From positions 186,001-250,000 of the forward strand of contig NZ_CP012601.1 of assembly GCF_001278755.1 (NCBI RefSeq): 64,000 bases of DNA, written 5' to 3'. Shown here piece after piece: positions 17,084 to 24,979 of this stretch; position 1 is the first letter of the stretch; each line of letters begins with the position of its first letter. This DNA is from Bacillus sp. FJAT-22090. Its GTDB lineage: Bacteria > Bacillota > Bacilli > Bacillales_A > Planococcaceae. The notes beneath the pieces were generated by a model. It saw nothing but the letters and a program-made list of their open reading frames with translations, had not been told where the DNA came from and searched no databases. Position numbers and translations under genes: made by a program.

Positions 17084-18715
17084 TTGGAGCTCATTCTAAT
17101 TAAGTCGTATAAACATTTAAGTATATACGAAAAAGAATGGTCAGAAATCTTAGCAGATAATAAAAACACAAATCCATTTATAGAATATGAGTTTGTCTAT
17201 AATTGGTGGAGGTTTTTAGGAGTGAATGAAGAGGTAGAAATATATGCAGTTAAAGAAAACAAAAAGGTTACTGCTTTTTTTCCATTCCAAATAAAAAGAA
17301 AATGGTTTGGCTCCCTAATACATTTCCTAGCATTAGGTGATGCTAATTATATGGACATTGTTGTTAGAAATAGAGATAAAGATAGGTTGATTATGTTTGT
17401 TTTTGATTCTCTTATTAAACAGAAGAAGCATATAGTTTTTAGTTTACACGGATTATTAGAAAGTTTAGGTACATCCGATAAATTATCAAATTATTTGAAA
17501 GCTAGAAGTATTAAGGAGAAATACCGTTCGATTGTAACTCCCTACATTGATTTACAAAACCTATCTTATGATGAATACATGAATTCAAGAAAAAAGTTAC
17601 ATGGATTAGATCGTAGGGAAAAAAAACTAAGGTTACTTGGTGAGGTTAGATTGGAAATTTCACCCGTCGCACAAATGGAACGAATATTCGATGTGCATAA
17701 AAAAAGATGGGAAAAGAAAAATGATACTAGCGGATTTTCAAGTGATAGAAAAAAGGCTTTTTTTCGATATTTAGCTGAGCAATCTAACGGAGAATTTGGT
17801 GTCCGACTAACATCATTATCATTAGAAGATGAAATTATTGCTTTTACTTATGGTTTTTCCTGTAGAGAAAGATATCTAGATTATGTGTTAGGTCATGATC
17901 CTGATTTTGATGTATATAGTCCAGGTAGAGTTTTAGTTAAAGAAAAAATTAAAAAGAGTATAACAGATGGTTTTCAGAAATTAGATATGAGTATTGGTTA
18001 TGAACCATATAAATTTGATTGGAATACAGGTATTGATTATACTCGAAAAACAATTTTCTCAACGAATACTCTAAGAACTAAAATCTATCGAAACTTTTTA
18101 TGGGCAAAAGAATATTTTATTTCTAACATAAGAAAACATTATTCACTTGTATCTTTTAGAAGAAATACTTTAGGAAAGATACAGTATTATTTACGAAATG
18201 AAGAAAAAGTTAATAGAAAAATATATACCTGGTATAAAAAAGTTCAACCATTAGTATATGAAAGAAAACAATATTACATCGCTCAATTATCAGACCTTAA
18301 AATAGAGATGAATTGTAACTTTCAAAATATATCTTCGGAATCAGTATTAAATATTTCAGGTAACAGGAATGAAATATTACAAAAAATCTTTAACGGTTAT
18401 AAAGGGTACTATAATACAGAAATTCAAAAAGCTTTTTGGATCAATGAAAATCTAATACGATTAGATGATATGGAAATAGTTATCAACTTAAAGAAAAAAA
18501 GTGTTTATATTAGGGATTGGGAAAATGAAGATTTAGAAAAAATAATTTCATTCGTACAAATAAAATACCATCCACAACATATATTCATCCATATTAACAA
18601 GTATGATAAGGGAAAAGTTGAAAAACTTAAATCTATCGGTTTTCAGTTTACAGAAATGTTTTCGTACTCAAGAATATTTGGGAAGAGAAAAATAAAAGCG
18701 GTAGAATTAATTTAA
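17084..18715 (+). CDS. CelD/BcsL-like GNAT acetyltransferase with C-terminal extension
   Basis: A 543-residue protein. Residues 1 to about 330 fit the CelD/BcsL (GNAT_6) family: NPFIEYEFVYNWWRFLG, LALGDANYMDIVV, HKKRWEKKN, and YLDYVLGHDPDFDVYSPGRVLVKEKI followed by LDMSIGYEPYKFDWN. Members occur in cellulose and exopolysaccharide loci and are thought to acylate sugars. Residues from about 370 to 543 form an extra region I cannot assign, rich in charged residues, with FQNISSESVLNISGN and KYHPQHIFIHINKYDKG; it may be a second degenerate GNAT domain. The start is TTG 17084 with an ideal AAAGGAGG 5 bases upstream. It is the third acyltransferase-like gene in the cluster. Confidence 0.72.
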   Translation: MELILIKSYKHLSIYEKEWSEILADNKNTNPFIEYEFVYNWWRFLGVNEEVEIYAVKENKKVTAFFPFQIKRKWFGSLIHFLALGDANYMDIVVRNRDKDRLIMFVFDSLIKQKKHIVFSLHGLLESLGTSDKLSNYLKARSIKEKYRSIVTPYIDLQNLSYDEYMNSRKKLHGLDRREKKLRLLGEVRLEISPVAQMERIFDVHKKRWEKKNDTSGFSSDRKKAFFRYLAEQSNGEFGVRLTSLSLEDEIIAFTYGFSCRERYLDYVLGHDPDFDVYSPGRVLVKEKIKKSITDGFQKLDMSIGYEPYKFDWNTGIDYTRKTIFSTNTLRTKIYRNFLWAKEYFISNIRKHYSLVSFRRNTLGKIQYYLRNEEKVNRKIYTWYKKVQPLVYERKQYYIAQLSDLKIEMNCNFQNISSESVLNISGNRNEILQKIFNGYKGYYNTEIQKAFWINENLIRLDDMEIVINLKKKSVYIRDWENEDLEKIISFVQIKYHPQHIFIHINKYDKGKVEKLKSIGFQFTEMFSYSRIFGKRKIKAVELI

Positions 18716-18730
18716 AAAGAAGGTGCCCTT

Positions 18731-19480
18731 ATTATCCTTTTAGAGAGAAAGTTTCTAAATATAAAAATGAATACTTATTACTTTTTAAAAGAGTTGAATT
18801 TAAATGAAAATATATCAGATATACAAGGGTTTTCACATTCTATAATTCCGAAAAAACCTCTAAAAAGAATTGAAACAGTTCATATTAATTTAACAAAAAG
18901 TGAAGAAGAGTTACACCAACAACTTCACCGTTCTAATAAAAAACAAATCAAAAAAGCTTCAACTAAATTATTAACAATAGAGGTAATAGACAAACCTAGA
19001 TATGAAGATATCCGCACATTTCAAAAGTTTTATAATCAATTTGCTAAAAATAAAAACACATATCCTTGTAACTACTTTCATGTCCATACAATGAATATGT
19101 TAATAGATAAGCATGCCCTTGTTATAACTAGAATCTTAAATGAAGAAAGTGAAATTCTTTGTTACCGTGTATATATTACAGATGGAGAAACAGCTTTTTC
19201 TCTTTACTCAGCATCTTTCTTCAACCATAAAGAAAAATCGGAGAAAAAAAGATTATTAAGTGAAGCGAATAGGTATTTACTCTGGCAAAATATACTTTAC
19301 TTCAAAAAACATAACCATAAAATATATGATATGGGTGGACTAACTGACAATGAAAATATACGTAAATTTAAAATGGAATTTGGTGGAGAAATCACTGATG
19401 TATATTCAGGGTATGAAGCGAAATCAAAAGTAGGCCAATTTGTTCTATGGTTACGGTCAAAGAAAATGAGGAAAGGATGA
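18731..19480 (+). CDS. FemAB/GNAT-like acyltransferase, paralogue B (probable ATT start)
   Basis: A paralogue of the gene at 14247: FQKFYNQFAKNKNTYPCN matches FQTFYNNFAKNKKTHSCN, and YDMGGLTDNENIRKFKMEFGG matches the same C-terminal block. The first conventional codon, ATG 18767, has no ribosome binding site and drops the first 12 residues seen in paralogue A. In-frame translation upstream gives LLERKFLNI, matching ITIERKILNI, and the codon aligned with the TTG start of paralogue A is ATT at 18731, with AGAAGGTG 5 bases before it. From ATT the product has 249 residues. Function is presumably the same acylation step or a sister step on the polymer; the start is inference. Confidence 0.68.
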   Translation: MILLERKFLNIKMNTYYFLKELNLNENISDIQGFSHSIIPKKPLKRIETVHINLTKSEEELHQQLHRSNKKQIKKASTKLLTIEVIDKPRYEDIRTFQKFYNQFAKNKNTYPCNYFHVHTMNMLIDKHALVITRILNEESEILCYRVYITDGETAFSLYSASFFNHKEKSEKKRLLSEANRYLLWQNILYFKKHNHKIYDMGGLTDNENIRKFKMEFGGEITDVYSGYEAKSKVGQFVLWLRSKKMRKG

Positions 19481-19484
19481 CATC

Positions 19485-20447
19485 CTGGGAGCACTTGTTA
19501 TTTCACTAGATTTTGAATTGAACTGGGGAGTACATGATGTTTTTACTCTTGAGGAATATGGTGAAAATATACTTGGGGCTAGACGAGCTATCCCTCGGAT
19601 TCTACAGCTTTTTTTAAAGTATGATATTCATGCAACTTGGGCTATCGTTGGTATGTTATATTGCAAAAACAAAAAGGAACTGTTAGACAGGTTAGAGCAG
19701 CTAAATATTACTTATGTAAATGAGTCATTTTCTCCTAAATATAATCTCCCAAACGTAGGAGAAAATGAAACCCAAGATCCCTATCATTTTGGTTCATCTT
19801 TAATTGATATTATTAAAACAATTCCGAATCAAGAAATCGGCACTCATACATTTTCTCATTATTATTGTTTGGAAGAAGGTCAAACTATTGAACAATTTGA
19901 GGCTGATCTTAAAGAGGTTGTTAGTCTTAATCAAAATGCTGCATCCTTAGTGTTACCACGAAACCAAACGAATATGGATTATTTGAAGATGAGTAATAAA
20001 TATGGAATTACTGCTTTTAGGGGGACTGAGGATAGTTGGATTTATAGACCGTATACTAGTAAAACAAATACGAAAATAAAACGAATCCTTCGGTTAGTTG
20101 ATTCCTATGTGAATTTGACAGGTCATCATACGTATTCATTTGCAGATATACAAACAGAACTACTGATAAATATTAAATCCAGTAGGTTCTTAAGGCCATA
20201 TAGTAAACGATTAAAAGTTGTCGAGGGATTACGTTTGAGGCGTATCAAAAATGGATTGACCAAAGCTGCCAAGTCTAATGAAATATATCATTTATGGTGG
20301 CATCCACATAATTTTGGAAAGAATACCGAAGAAAATTTACTGTTTCTTGAAGAAATCTTAAAGCATGTGGAGTATTTAAAGACCAAGTATAATTTTCAGA
20401 GTATGCATATGCGAGATGTTGTGGATGTTATAAAAATTATTTCATAA
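19485..20447 (+). CDS. Polysaccharide deacetylase family protein (probable CTG start)
   Basis: A NodB-fold (CE4) deacetylase-like protein that would remove N-acetyl groups from amino sugars of the exopolysaccharide. SLDFELNWG carries the motif-1 aspartate, EIGTHTFSHYYC the HxxxH metal pair, VLPRNQTN the motif-3 arginine, and WWHPHNF the C-terminal histidine. The first conventional codon, TTG 19518, cuts into motif 1 and removes the catalytic Asp. Reading upstream gives LGALVISLDFEL, and GAAAGGA at 19471-19477 is spaced 7 bases from CTG 19485, which would give 320 residues. No signal peptide is present, so it may act in the cytoplasm on lipid-linked intermediates. It is the last gene of the cluster. 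Confidence 0.8.
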   Translation: MGALVISLDFELNWGVHDVFTLEEYGENILGARRAIPRILQLFLKYDIHATWAIVGMLYCKNKKELLDRLEQLNITYVNESFSPKYNLPNVGENETQDPYHFGSSLIDIIKTIPNQEIGTHTFSHYYCLEEGQTIEQFEADLKEVVSLNQNAASLVLPRNQTNMDYLKMSNKYGITAFRGTEDSWIYRPYTSKTNTKIKRILRLVDSYVNLTGHHTYSFADIQTELLINIKSSRFLRPYSKRLKVVEGLRLRRIKNGLTKAAKSNEIYHLWWHPHNFGKNTEENLLFLEEILKHVEYLKTKYNFQSMHMRDVVDVIKIIS

Positions 20448-20481
20448 AAAAACGAAGGAAATCAAAGCCTTCGTTTTTTTA
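20446..20481. terminator. Bidirectional terminator at the end of the exopolysaccharide cluster
   Basis: AACGAAGG and its complement over a 9-base loop, with A-run and T-run flanks. It serves the + cluster and the convergent - gene ending at 20479. Confidence 0.85.
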
Positions 20482-21693
20482 TTTTACCCCACACTTCCTG
20501 TCTAATTGTACAATCCCAGCATCATCATTTGGTTTTCCTGTAACTAAATCTTTTAGTATCTGTGAACCAAGCATGCTATACACCGTCCCATTTCCTCCGT
20601 ATCCAAGTAAGTAATAATGTTTTGCTTTTGTGGGATGTTCCCCGATGAATGGTAGATTATCGATGGATTCTCCAAAGCTTGCTGCATACGCATAGTCGAT
20701 TTCAAGATTGTATTGTGGAAACAGTTCTTTCGCCTTTTCCAATAAGTTCTCCGCACGTTGTTGAATTATTTCCTGAGAATGGGGGGCATCTGGTTGATCT
20801 TCATCTAGCCCACCGACAATTAATCTATTATCTATCGTAGAACGTATATATAAGTAAGGTCGTTTTGTTTCCCAAATAAGTGCCTGTTTGTACCAATCAT
20901 TGAAGTTGTTGATTGGATTACTTACTAATACATAGGAACGATTTATGTTAGCGCCAATGCGTTTTCCAATTGGAACTGTTTCATATCCAGTAGTGAATAT
21001 AATGTTTTTCGCTATAAAGGATTGTTCTGAAGTTCTAATATCTAACTGACCATCCGTTTCATAGACATCTTCAACCTCTACATATGGAAATAAATGTACA
21101 CTCATTTCCTCTAATCTTTGTAGTAACCCTTGTACAAATTTTAATGGATTTATTTCCGCATCTTCCATCGTTACTAATGCTCCAGGTTTAGAGAAAGCTA
21201 ACTTCTCGCGCATTTCATTTGGTCCAAAATAATCACTTGGAAATCCATATTTCTGTAAAGTTGTATATTCCGCTTTTATTTTTTCTACATCATTTTCATC
21301 ACTAGCAAAGCAAATACTTGGCCGACGAATGAAATCACAATCTATATGTAATTCATTTACTATTTTGTCAAGTTCATCTACTGCTTCATAACAAAGCTTA
21401 TAAAATTGAACTGCATCCTGTTCACCAATTTGTTCAATTAGTTCATGTAGCATTACATCATTTGAATATTGCAGTAGCCCTGTGTTTGCACTTGTGCTTC
21501 CAGTTCCAAATTTTCTTTTATCGAGTATAGCAACTGAAAGTCCTGCCTCTACCATTGCTAAAGCTGTTAAACTACCTGACATTCCTCCACCAACAATGAC
21601 CACATCATAAAGTTCCAGTTTGTCAAAATTAGCACTAGGTTCAAATGGTTCTGTTGTAGATGGCCAATAAAGTGATCCATTATGTATTTTCAT
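20479..21693 (-). CDS. FAD-dependent oxidoreductase of the DadA/glycine-oxidase family
   Basis: A 404-residue FAD amine or amino-acid oxidoreductase (DAO fold). VVIVGGGMSGSLTALAMVEA is the dinucleotide-binding motif after a short N-terminal extension (WPSTTEPF); GSTSANTGLLQ follows, and the C-terminal FAD contact is GYGGNGTVYSMLGSQIL. It resembles OrdL/PuuB-like oxidases in B. subtilis relatives. It likely oxidises a secondary or primary amine of unknown identity. The ATG at 21693 has GGGGGT upstream; a longer open frame to 21873 has no ribosome binding site and runs into the divergent exonuclease gene. It is monocistronic. Confidence 0.83.
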   Translation of the reverse strand: MKIHNGSLYWPSTTEPFEPSANFDKLELYDVVIVGGGMSGSLTALAMVEAGLSVAILDKRKFGTGSTSANTGLLQYSNDVMLHELIEQIGEQDAVQFYKLCYEAVDELDKIVNELHIDCDFIRRPSICFASDENDVEKIKAEYTTLQKYGFPSDYFGPNEMREKLAFSKPGALVTMEDAEINPLKFVQGLLQRLEEMSVHLFPYVEVEDVYETDGQLDIRTSEQSFIAKNIIFTTGYETVPIGKRIGANINRSYVLVSNPINNFNDWYKQALIWETKRPYLYIRSTIDNRLIVGGLDEDQPDAPHSQEIIQQRAENLLEKAKELFPQYNLEIDYAYAASFGESIDNLPFIGEHPTKAKHYYLLGYGGNGTVYSMLGSQILKDLVTGKPNDDAGIVQLDRKCGVK

Positions 21694-21797
21694 GTGTGAA
21701 CCCCCAAATATTGATATCCATTCTAATACCCATAGTTTCGAAGATTCAATCACAAACATGTTATACTTAAAGTAATCTACTATAAAGGGTGTTTGAC

Positions 21798-22679
21798 ATG
21801 ACAGAAGATAAACCACATGTATTAGTAATAGATGGTATGGCCTTGCTGTTTCGGTCTTTTTTTGCAACGGCAATGTCCGGTAATTTCTTTGAAAATTCTA
21901 AAGGCATTCCTACAAATGCAGTCCAAGGCTTTGCAAGACATGTATTAGCTGCACAAAATTTAATGCAACCAACCCATCTTGCTATTTGCTGGGATAAAGG
22001 TATGCAAACTTTTCGTAATGAGCTATATGATGGGTATAAAGCGAACCGTCCAAAGCCAGCAGAAGAATTAATACCACAATTTGATATGGCACAGGATTTG
22101 TCTGCACATTTAGGATGGATGAACTTTGGTATAGTTGGGATGGAGGCAGACGATACGATTGCTTCTATTACACATAAATGGCAAGATGAAGCTCGATTTA
22201 CGATTGTAAGTGGAGATAAGGATTTACTTCAGCTTCTTCATCCTTCTACGGAGATTGCGTTTACGAAAAAGGGATTTACGATTTATGATGTTTATAGTGA
22301 GGCTCGCTTTTTAGAAGAATACGGTATTTCACCACTTCTTTTTCCGGATGTAAAAGCATTCATGGGAGATTCTAGCGATGGTTATGCTGGAGTGAAGGGG
22401 ATTGGTCCTAAAACGGCATTACAATTGGTTCAAACATATGGGACCGTGGATAAAATTCTCGAGTCTCTTCATTTATTAAAAGCAGGGCATCGAACTAAAA
22501 TAGAAACAGATTTAGAAATGCTTCAACTATCTAAAGAATTGGCAACAATTCGACGTGACGTTCCAATAGAAGCAGAACTGGATCAGCTGATTGTACAAAC
22601 TATTTCAGACTCAAAATTGGATTACTTATATGATAATGGGTATACGATTTTAGCAAGACAACTCCAAAACCAACTTTAG
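21798..22679 (+). CDS. 5'-3' exonuclease, YpcP/PolI N-domain type
   Basis: A 293-residue flap-endonuclease-family nuclease equivalent to the N-terminal domain of DNA polymerase I. VIDGMALLFRSFFA, CWDKGMQTFRNELYDGYKANR, MEADDTIASI and SGDKDLLQL carry metal-binding acidic residues, and AFMGDSSDGYAGVKGIGPK is the helix-three-turn-helix DNA-binding motif. It would remove RNA primers or flaps during repair and replication. AAAGGG precedes ATG 21798. Its stop codon overlaps the convergent C39-like gene stop by four bases, and an inverted repeat (AACTCCAAAA) spans the shared ends. Confidence 0.9.
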   Translation: MTEDKPHVLVIDGMALLFRSFFATAMSGNFFENSKGIPTNAVQGFARHVLAAQNLMQPTHLAICWDKGMQTFRNELYDGYKANRPKPAEELIPQFDMAQDLSAHLGWMNFGIVGMEADDTIASITHKWQDEARFTIVSGDKDLLQLLHPSTEIAFTKKGFTIYDVYSEARFLEEYGISPLLFPDVKAFMGDSSDGYAGVKGIGPKTALQLVQTYGTVDKILESLHLLKAGHRTKIETDLEMLQLSKELATIRRDVPIEAELDQLIVQTISDSKLDYLYDNGYTILARQLQNQL

Positions 22680-23188
22680 GATTTTGGAGTTACTTGTACA
22701 AAAGTTAAAATAGGTGCATCATCCGAAAAGAGTATTTTACGGATTTGACTTGCTCGATGGCGACCTCCATTATCATGGATTATTAAAAATAATTCATCCT
22801 CTTTTAGTTCGTACCCAATAAGAGGTACCCAGTGATAAGCAAATGTAAATTTTCTTTTCCAGTGAAATGAAAAGTATTTATCAAATTTTAATGCAACAGG
22901 GCGTCCCTTTTTTAATTCTTCTAAAGCCGTTCCAAGTGTGCACTTATCCACCTTCCAATCGGGTCCAAGTAGTTTACGCAAATTACGTACAAAACGGTGT
23001 GTAAACAATCCGATACGAGTGCCGCCCAATCTTTCATAAAGCTCGTTAGGCTGATAGGGACATGCATTTGGAAAAAGATAGTTTAATAGAACATATGCTG
23101 TGACAGGTCCACAAGCGGAAGCCTGAAAGTTTGTTTGGATGGACGAATCATATTGAGAATGCCCTTGTACAGGCAATTGTATTTTCAT
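22676..23188 (-). CDS. C39-like cysteine peptidase domain protein, intracellular
   Basis: A 170-residue papain-like protein of the Peptidase_C39_2 type. QTNFQASACGPVTAYVLLNYL gives the catalytic Cys after the oxyanion Gln, FAYHWVPLIGYE the catalytic His, and IIHDNGG the third residue. No signal peptide or membrane segment is visible, so it may work inside the cell. C39-like domains cut double-glycine leaders or unknown peptides; no peptide or ABC exporter gene is near. GGAGGT precedes ATG 23188; the longer open frame to 23419 simply runs through a G+C-rich repeat. The 3' end overlaps the exonuclease gene. Confidence 0.75.
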   Translation of the reverse strand: MKIQLPVQGHSQYDSSIQTNFQASACGPVTAYVLLNYLFPNACPYQPNELYERLGGTRIGLFTHRFVRNLRKLLGPDWKVDKCTLGTALEELKKGRPVALKFDKYFSFHWKRKFTFAYHWVPLIGYELKEDELFLIIHDNGGRHRASQIRKILFSDDAPILTFVQVTPKS

Positions 23189-23220
23189 ATGGAACCTCCA
23201 AATTACAAAATAGAATAAAT

Positions 23221-23577
23221 AAAAGTTCTTCCTTAAAAAGGAAGAGCTTTTCATACTGTAGACACACTCGAATTTAATTTTTATAGTAAAGACCGGTTTT
23301 CCGAAGCTTACCACTCGCTTTCCGCGGGCGAGCGCCGAGCCGCTCGTCGCTGCGCTCCTGCAGGGTCTCGTCTGTCTCGCTTTTCCCGCAGGAGTCGAGC
23401 GGACGCTCCTCCAAACCAATAAAATGCTTCCTTATTATTTTCTAAACACTCAGGAATAATAACCTTGAGGAAATAGAAAATGATGACAAGAAATCAAAAT
23501 AATGAAGCAGACCTATTTGCAACAGCCTTTTGTCTTCAATCGAAAAGTTCTTCCTTTAAATAGGAAGAGCTTTTTTA
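23221..23577. repeat. Dispersed element copy 1 with duplicated flanking hairpin
   Basis: The body (about 23252-23543) starts ACTGTAGACACACTCG, holds a G+C-rich core at 23301-23424, and ends GCCTTTTGTCTTCAATC. The core is about 93% identical by eye to the reverse complement of 58020-58144. Both sides carry the same hairpin: GTTCTTCCTT with its complement at 23224-23249, repeated at 23547-23573, the right copy followed by six T. It lies between divergent genes, so it does not follow the end of either. No protein is encoded. Confidence 0.8.
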
Positions 23578-23633
23578 TTTAATTTAATCTTCCTTCTAGT
23601 TATTTGCAACAGAAACAGTATATAAGAAAAGTA

Positions 23634-23662
23634 TTGTTAAAATAATTTGACTATTTTATAAT
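23634..23662 (+). promoter_or_regulatory. Sigma-A promoter of the Eis-TetR-GNAT operon
   Basis: TTGTTA at 23634-23639, a 17-base spacer and TATAAT at 23657-23662, about 45 bases before the TTG start at 23707. GACTGAGT just downstream could be part of an operator for the operon's TetR protein, but it is not clearly palindromic. Confidence 0.6.
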
Positions 23663-23706
23663 AAAACCGACTGAGTAGTTTATTTACATTTAAAGGGGGT
23701 AAAGGT

Positions 23707-24963
23707 TTGATTCGACGTATAATAACGAAGGATTTTGAAGGTGCAGCTAATCTTGTTGCACTTGCATATCCAGGCATGCATATACAAACGCAAGAAAGTA
23801 AACAGGCATTTATGGACCGTTTAAAAAAAGAAGATGAGGAACAAAATGGTATTCAATATTTTGGCTATTTTAATGAAGTAGAAGAACTTATTGGGTTATA
23901 TCGCTTAAATGAATTTGAATGCAATATAAATGGTAAATTTCAACGAATATTTGGTATAGGGATGGTTGCTGTTCATCTGCTTCATAAGAAAGAGAAAATC
24001 GCTTTTAAGCTGCTTTCTCATTTCCATGATTATGCAAGGCAGGAAAATGTATCGCTCGTATCACTTTATCCCTTTAATCCTAGTTTTTATCGGAAGATGG
24101 GCTACGGATATGGCCCGATGAAGTATGAATTTAAGATTAAACCACATGGGGTTGTTAGTGACGGGGAAAAAGGACTGGTACAGTTTTTATCTCCGAACGA
24201 TGAAGAAGCAATCGTATCATTATATAATGACTATGCTCAAAAGCATCATGGGATGATCAAAAGAACATGGAATGAGCGGCTACGAATAAGAAATGCAGTG
24301 ACCAATTATGTAGGTGTTAAAGAAAAGGCACAACTAATTGGTGCATTAGCATTCTCGTTAGAACCAGTAAAGGATAGTCACTTCTTACATCAACAGTTAA
24401 TCGTGCATGAATGGACTTGGTCCAATCCAAGTGGATATAAGCAATTAGCTGCTTGGTTGCAATCTCAACAAGATCAAGTGGATCGTATAGTTTTTCGTAC
24501 GAATGATCCGTCCTTTTTGTATGCACTTACCAATCCTTTAAACGGTTCCAATCATTTAATACCTAGCGCAAACCATGAAGTTGCAACAACTGGATCAGGA
24601 TTGATGTATCGGGTTTGTAATATTATTTCATTCGTTCATACGACAAATTTTCATAATCTTAAAAGACCGGAAGAGTTTACTAGAATATTAATAAAGTTGG
24701 AAGACTCTTTTGTAAAAGAACAGAATGGGTTATATGAAGTCGTTTATAATGGAGACTTTTGGAATGCCATCAAGCTAGAAAATTCGAATGAAAAAGCAAA
24801 CATTTCGATTGGTATTCATGATTTAAGCTCTTGGTGGATGGGGTGTGTTTCGATTGAAGCGCTTCAAAATTATGGGGAAGTTACTTTATATAATGTAGAG
24901 GCAAAAGCACTAGATGAGTGGTTTTCATCTAGAATTAGCCCAATTTGCTTTACATCGTTTTAA
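23707..24963 (+). CDS. GNAT N-acetyltransferase, Eis family
   Basis: A 418-residue Eis-like acetyltransferase with two fused GNAT domains and a C-terminal SCP2-like domain. FGIGMVAVHLLHKKEKIAFKLL is the acetyl-CoA pyrophosphate loop region, followed by LYPFNPSFYRKMGYGYG, a strong Eis signature; MYRVCNIISF marks the junction to the C-terminal domain, and the chain ends with a free carboxylate at ICFTSF. Mycobacterial Eis acetylates aminoglycosides at several amines; Bacillus homologues have varied or unknown amine targets. The start is TTG 23707 behind AAAGGGGGT. It is followed by, and overlaps in span with, a TetR gene start region, forming a likely resistance-type operon. Confidence 0.85.
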   Translation: MIRRIITKDFEGAANLVALAYPGMHIQTQESKQAFMDRLKKEDEEQNGIQYFGYFNEVEELIGLYRLNEFECNINGKFQRIFGIGMVAVHLLHKKEKIAFKLLSHFHDYARQENVSLVSLYPFNPSFYRKMGYGYGPMKYEFKIKPHGVVSDGEKGLVQFLSPNDEEAIVSLYNDYAQKHHGMIKRTWNERLRIRNAVTNYVGVKEKAQLIGALAFSLEPVKDSHFLHQQLIVHEWTWSNPSGYKQLAAWLQSQQDQVDRIVFRTNDPSFLYALTNPLNGSNHLIPSANHEVATTGSGLMYRVCNIISFVHTTNFHNLKRPEEFTRILIKLEDSFVKEQNGLYEVVYNGDFWNAIKLENSNEKANISIGIHDLSSWWMGCVSIEALQNYGEVTLYNVEAKALDEWFSSRISPICFTSF

Positions 24964-24979
24964 AAGGGAAGTGTTCACT

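Noticed and set aside
23189-23419. 77-residue extension of the C39-like protein
   Set aside because: The open frame is a product of the G+C-rich repeat core; the GGAGGT site fixes ATG 23188.
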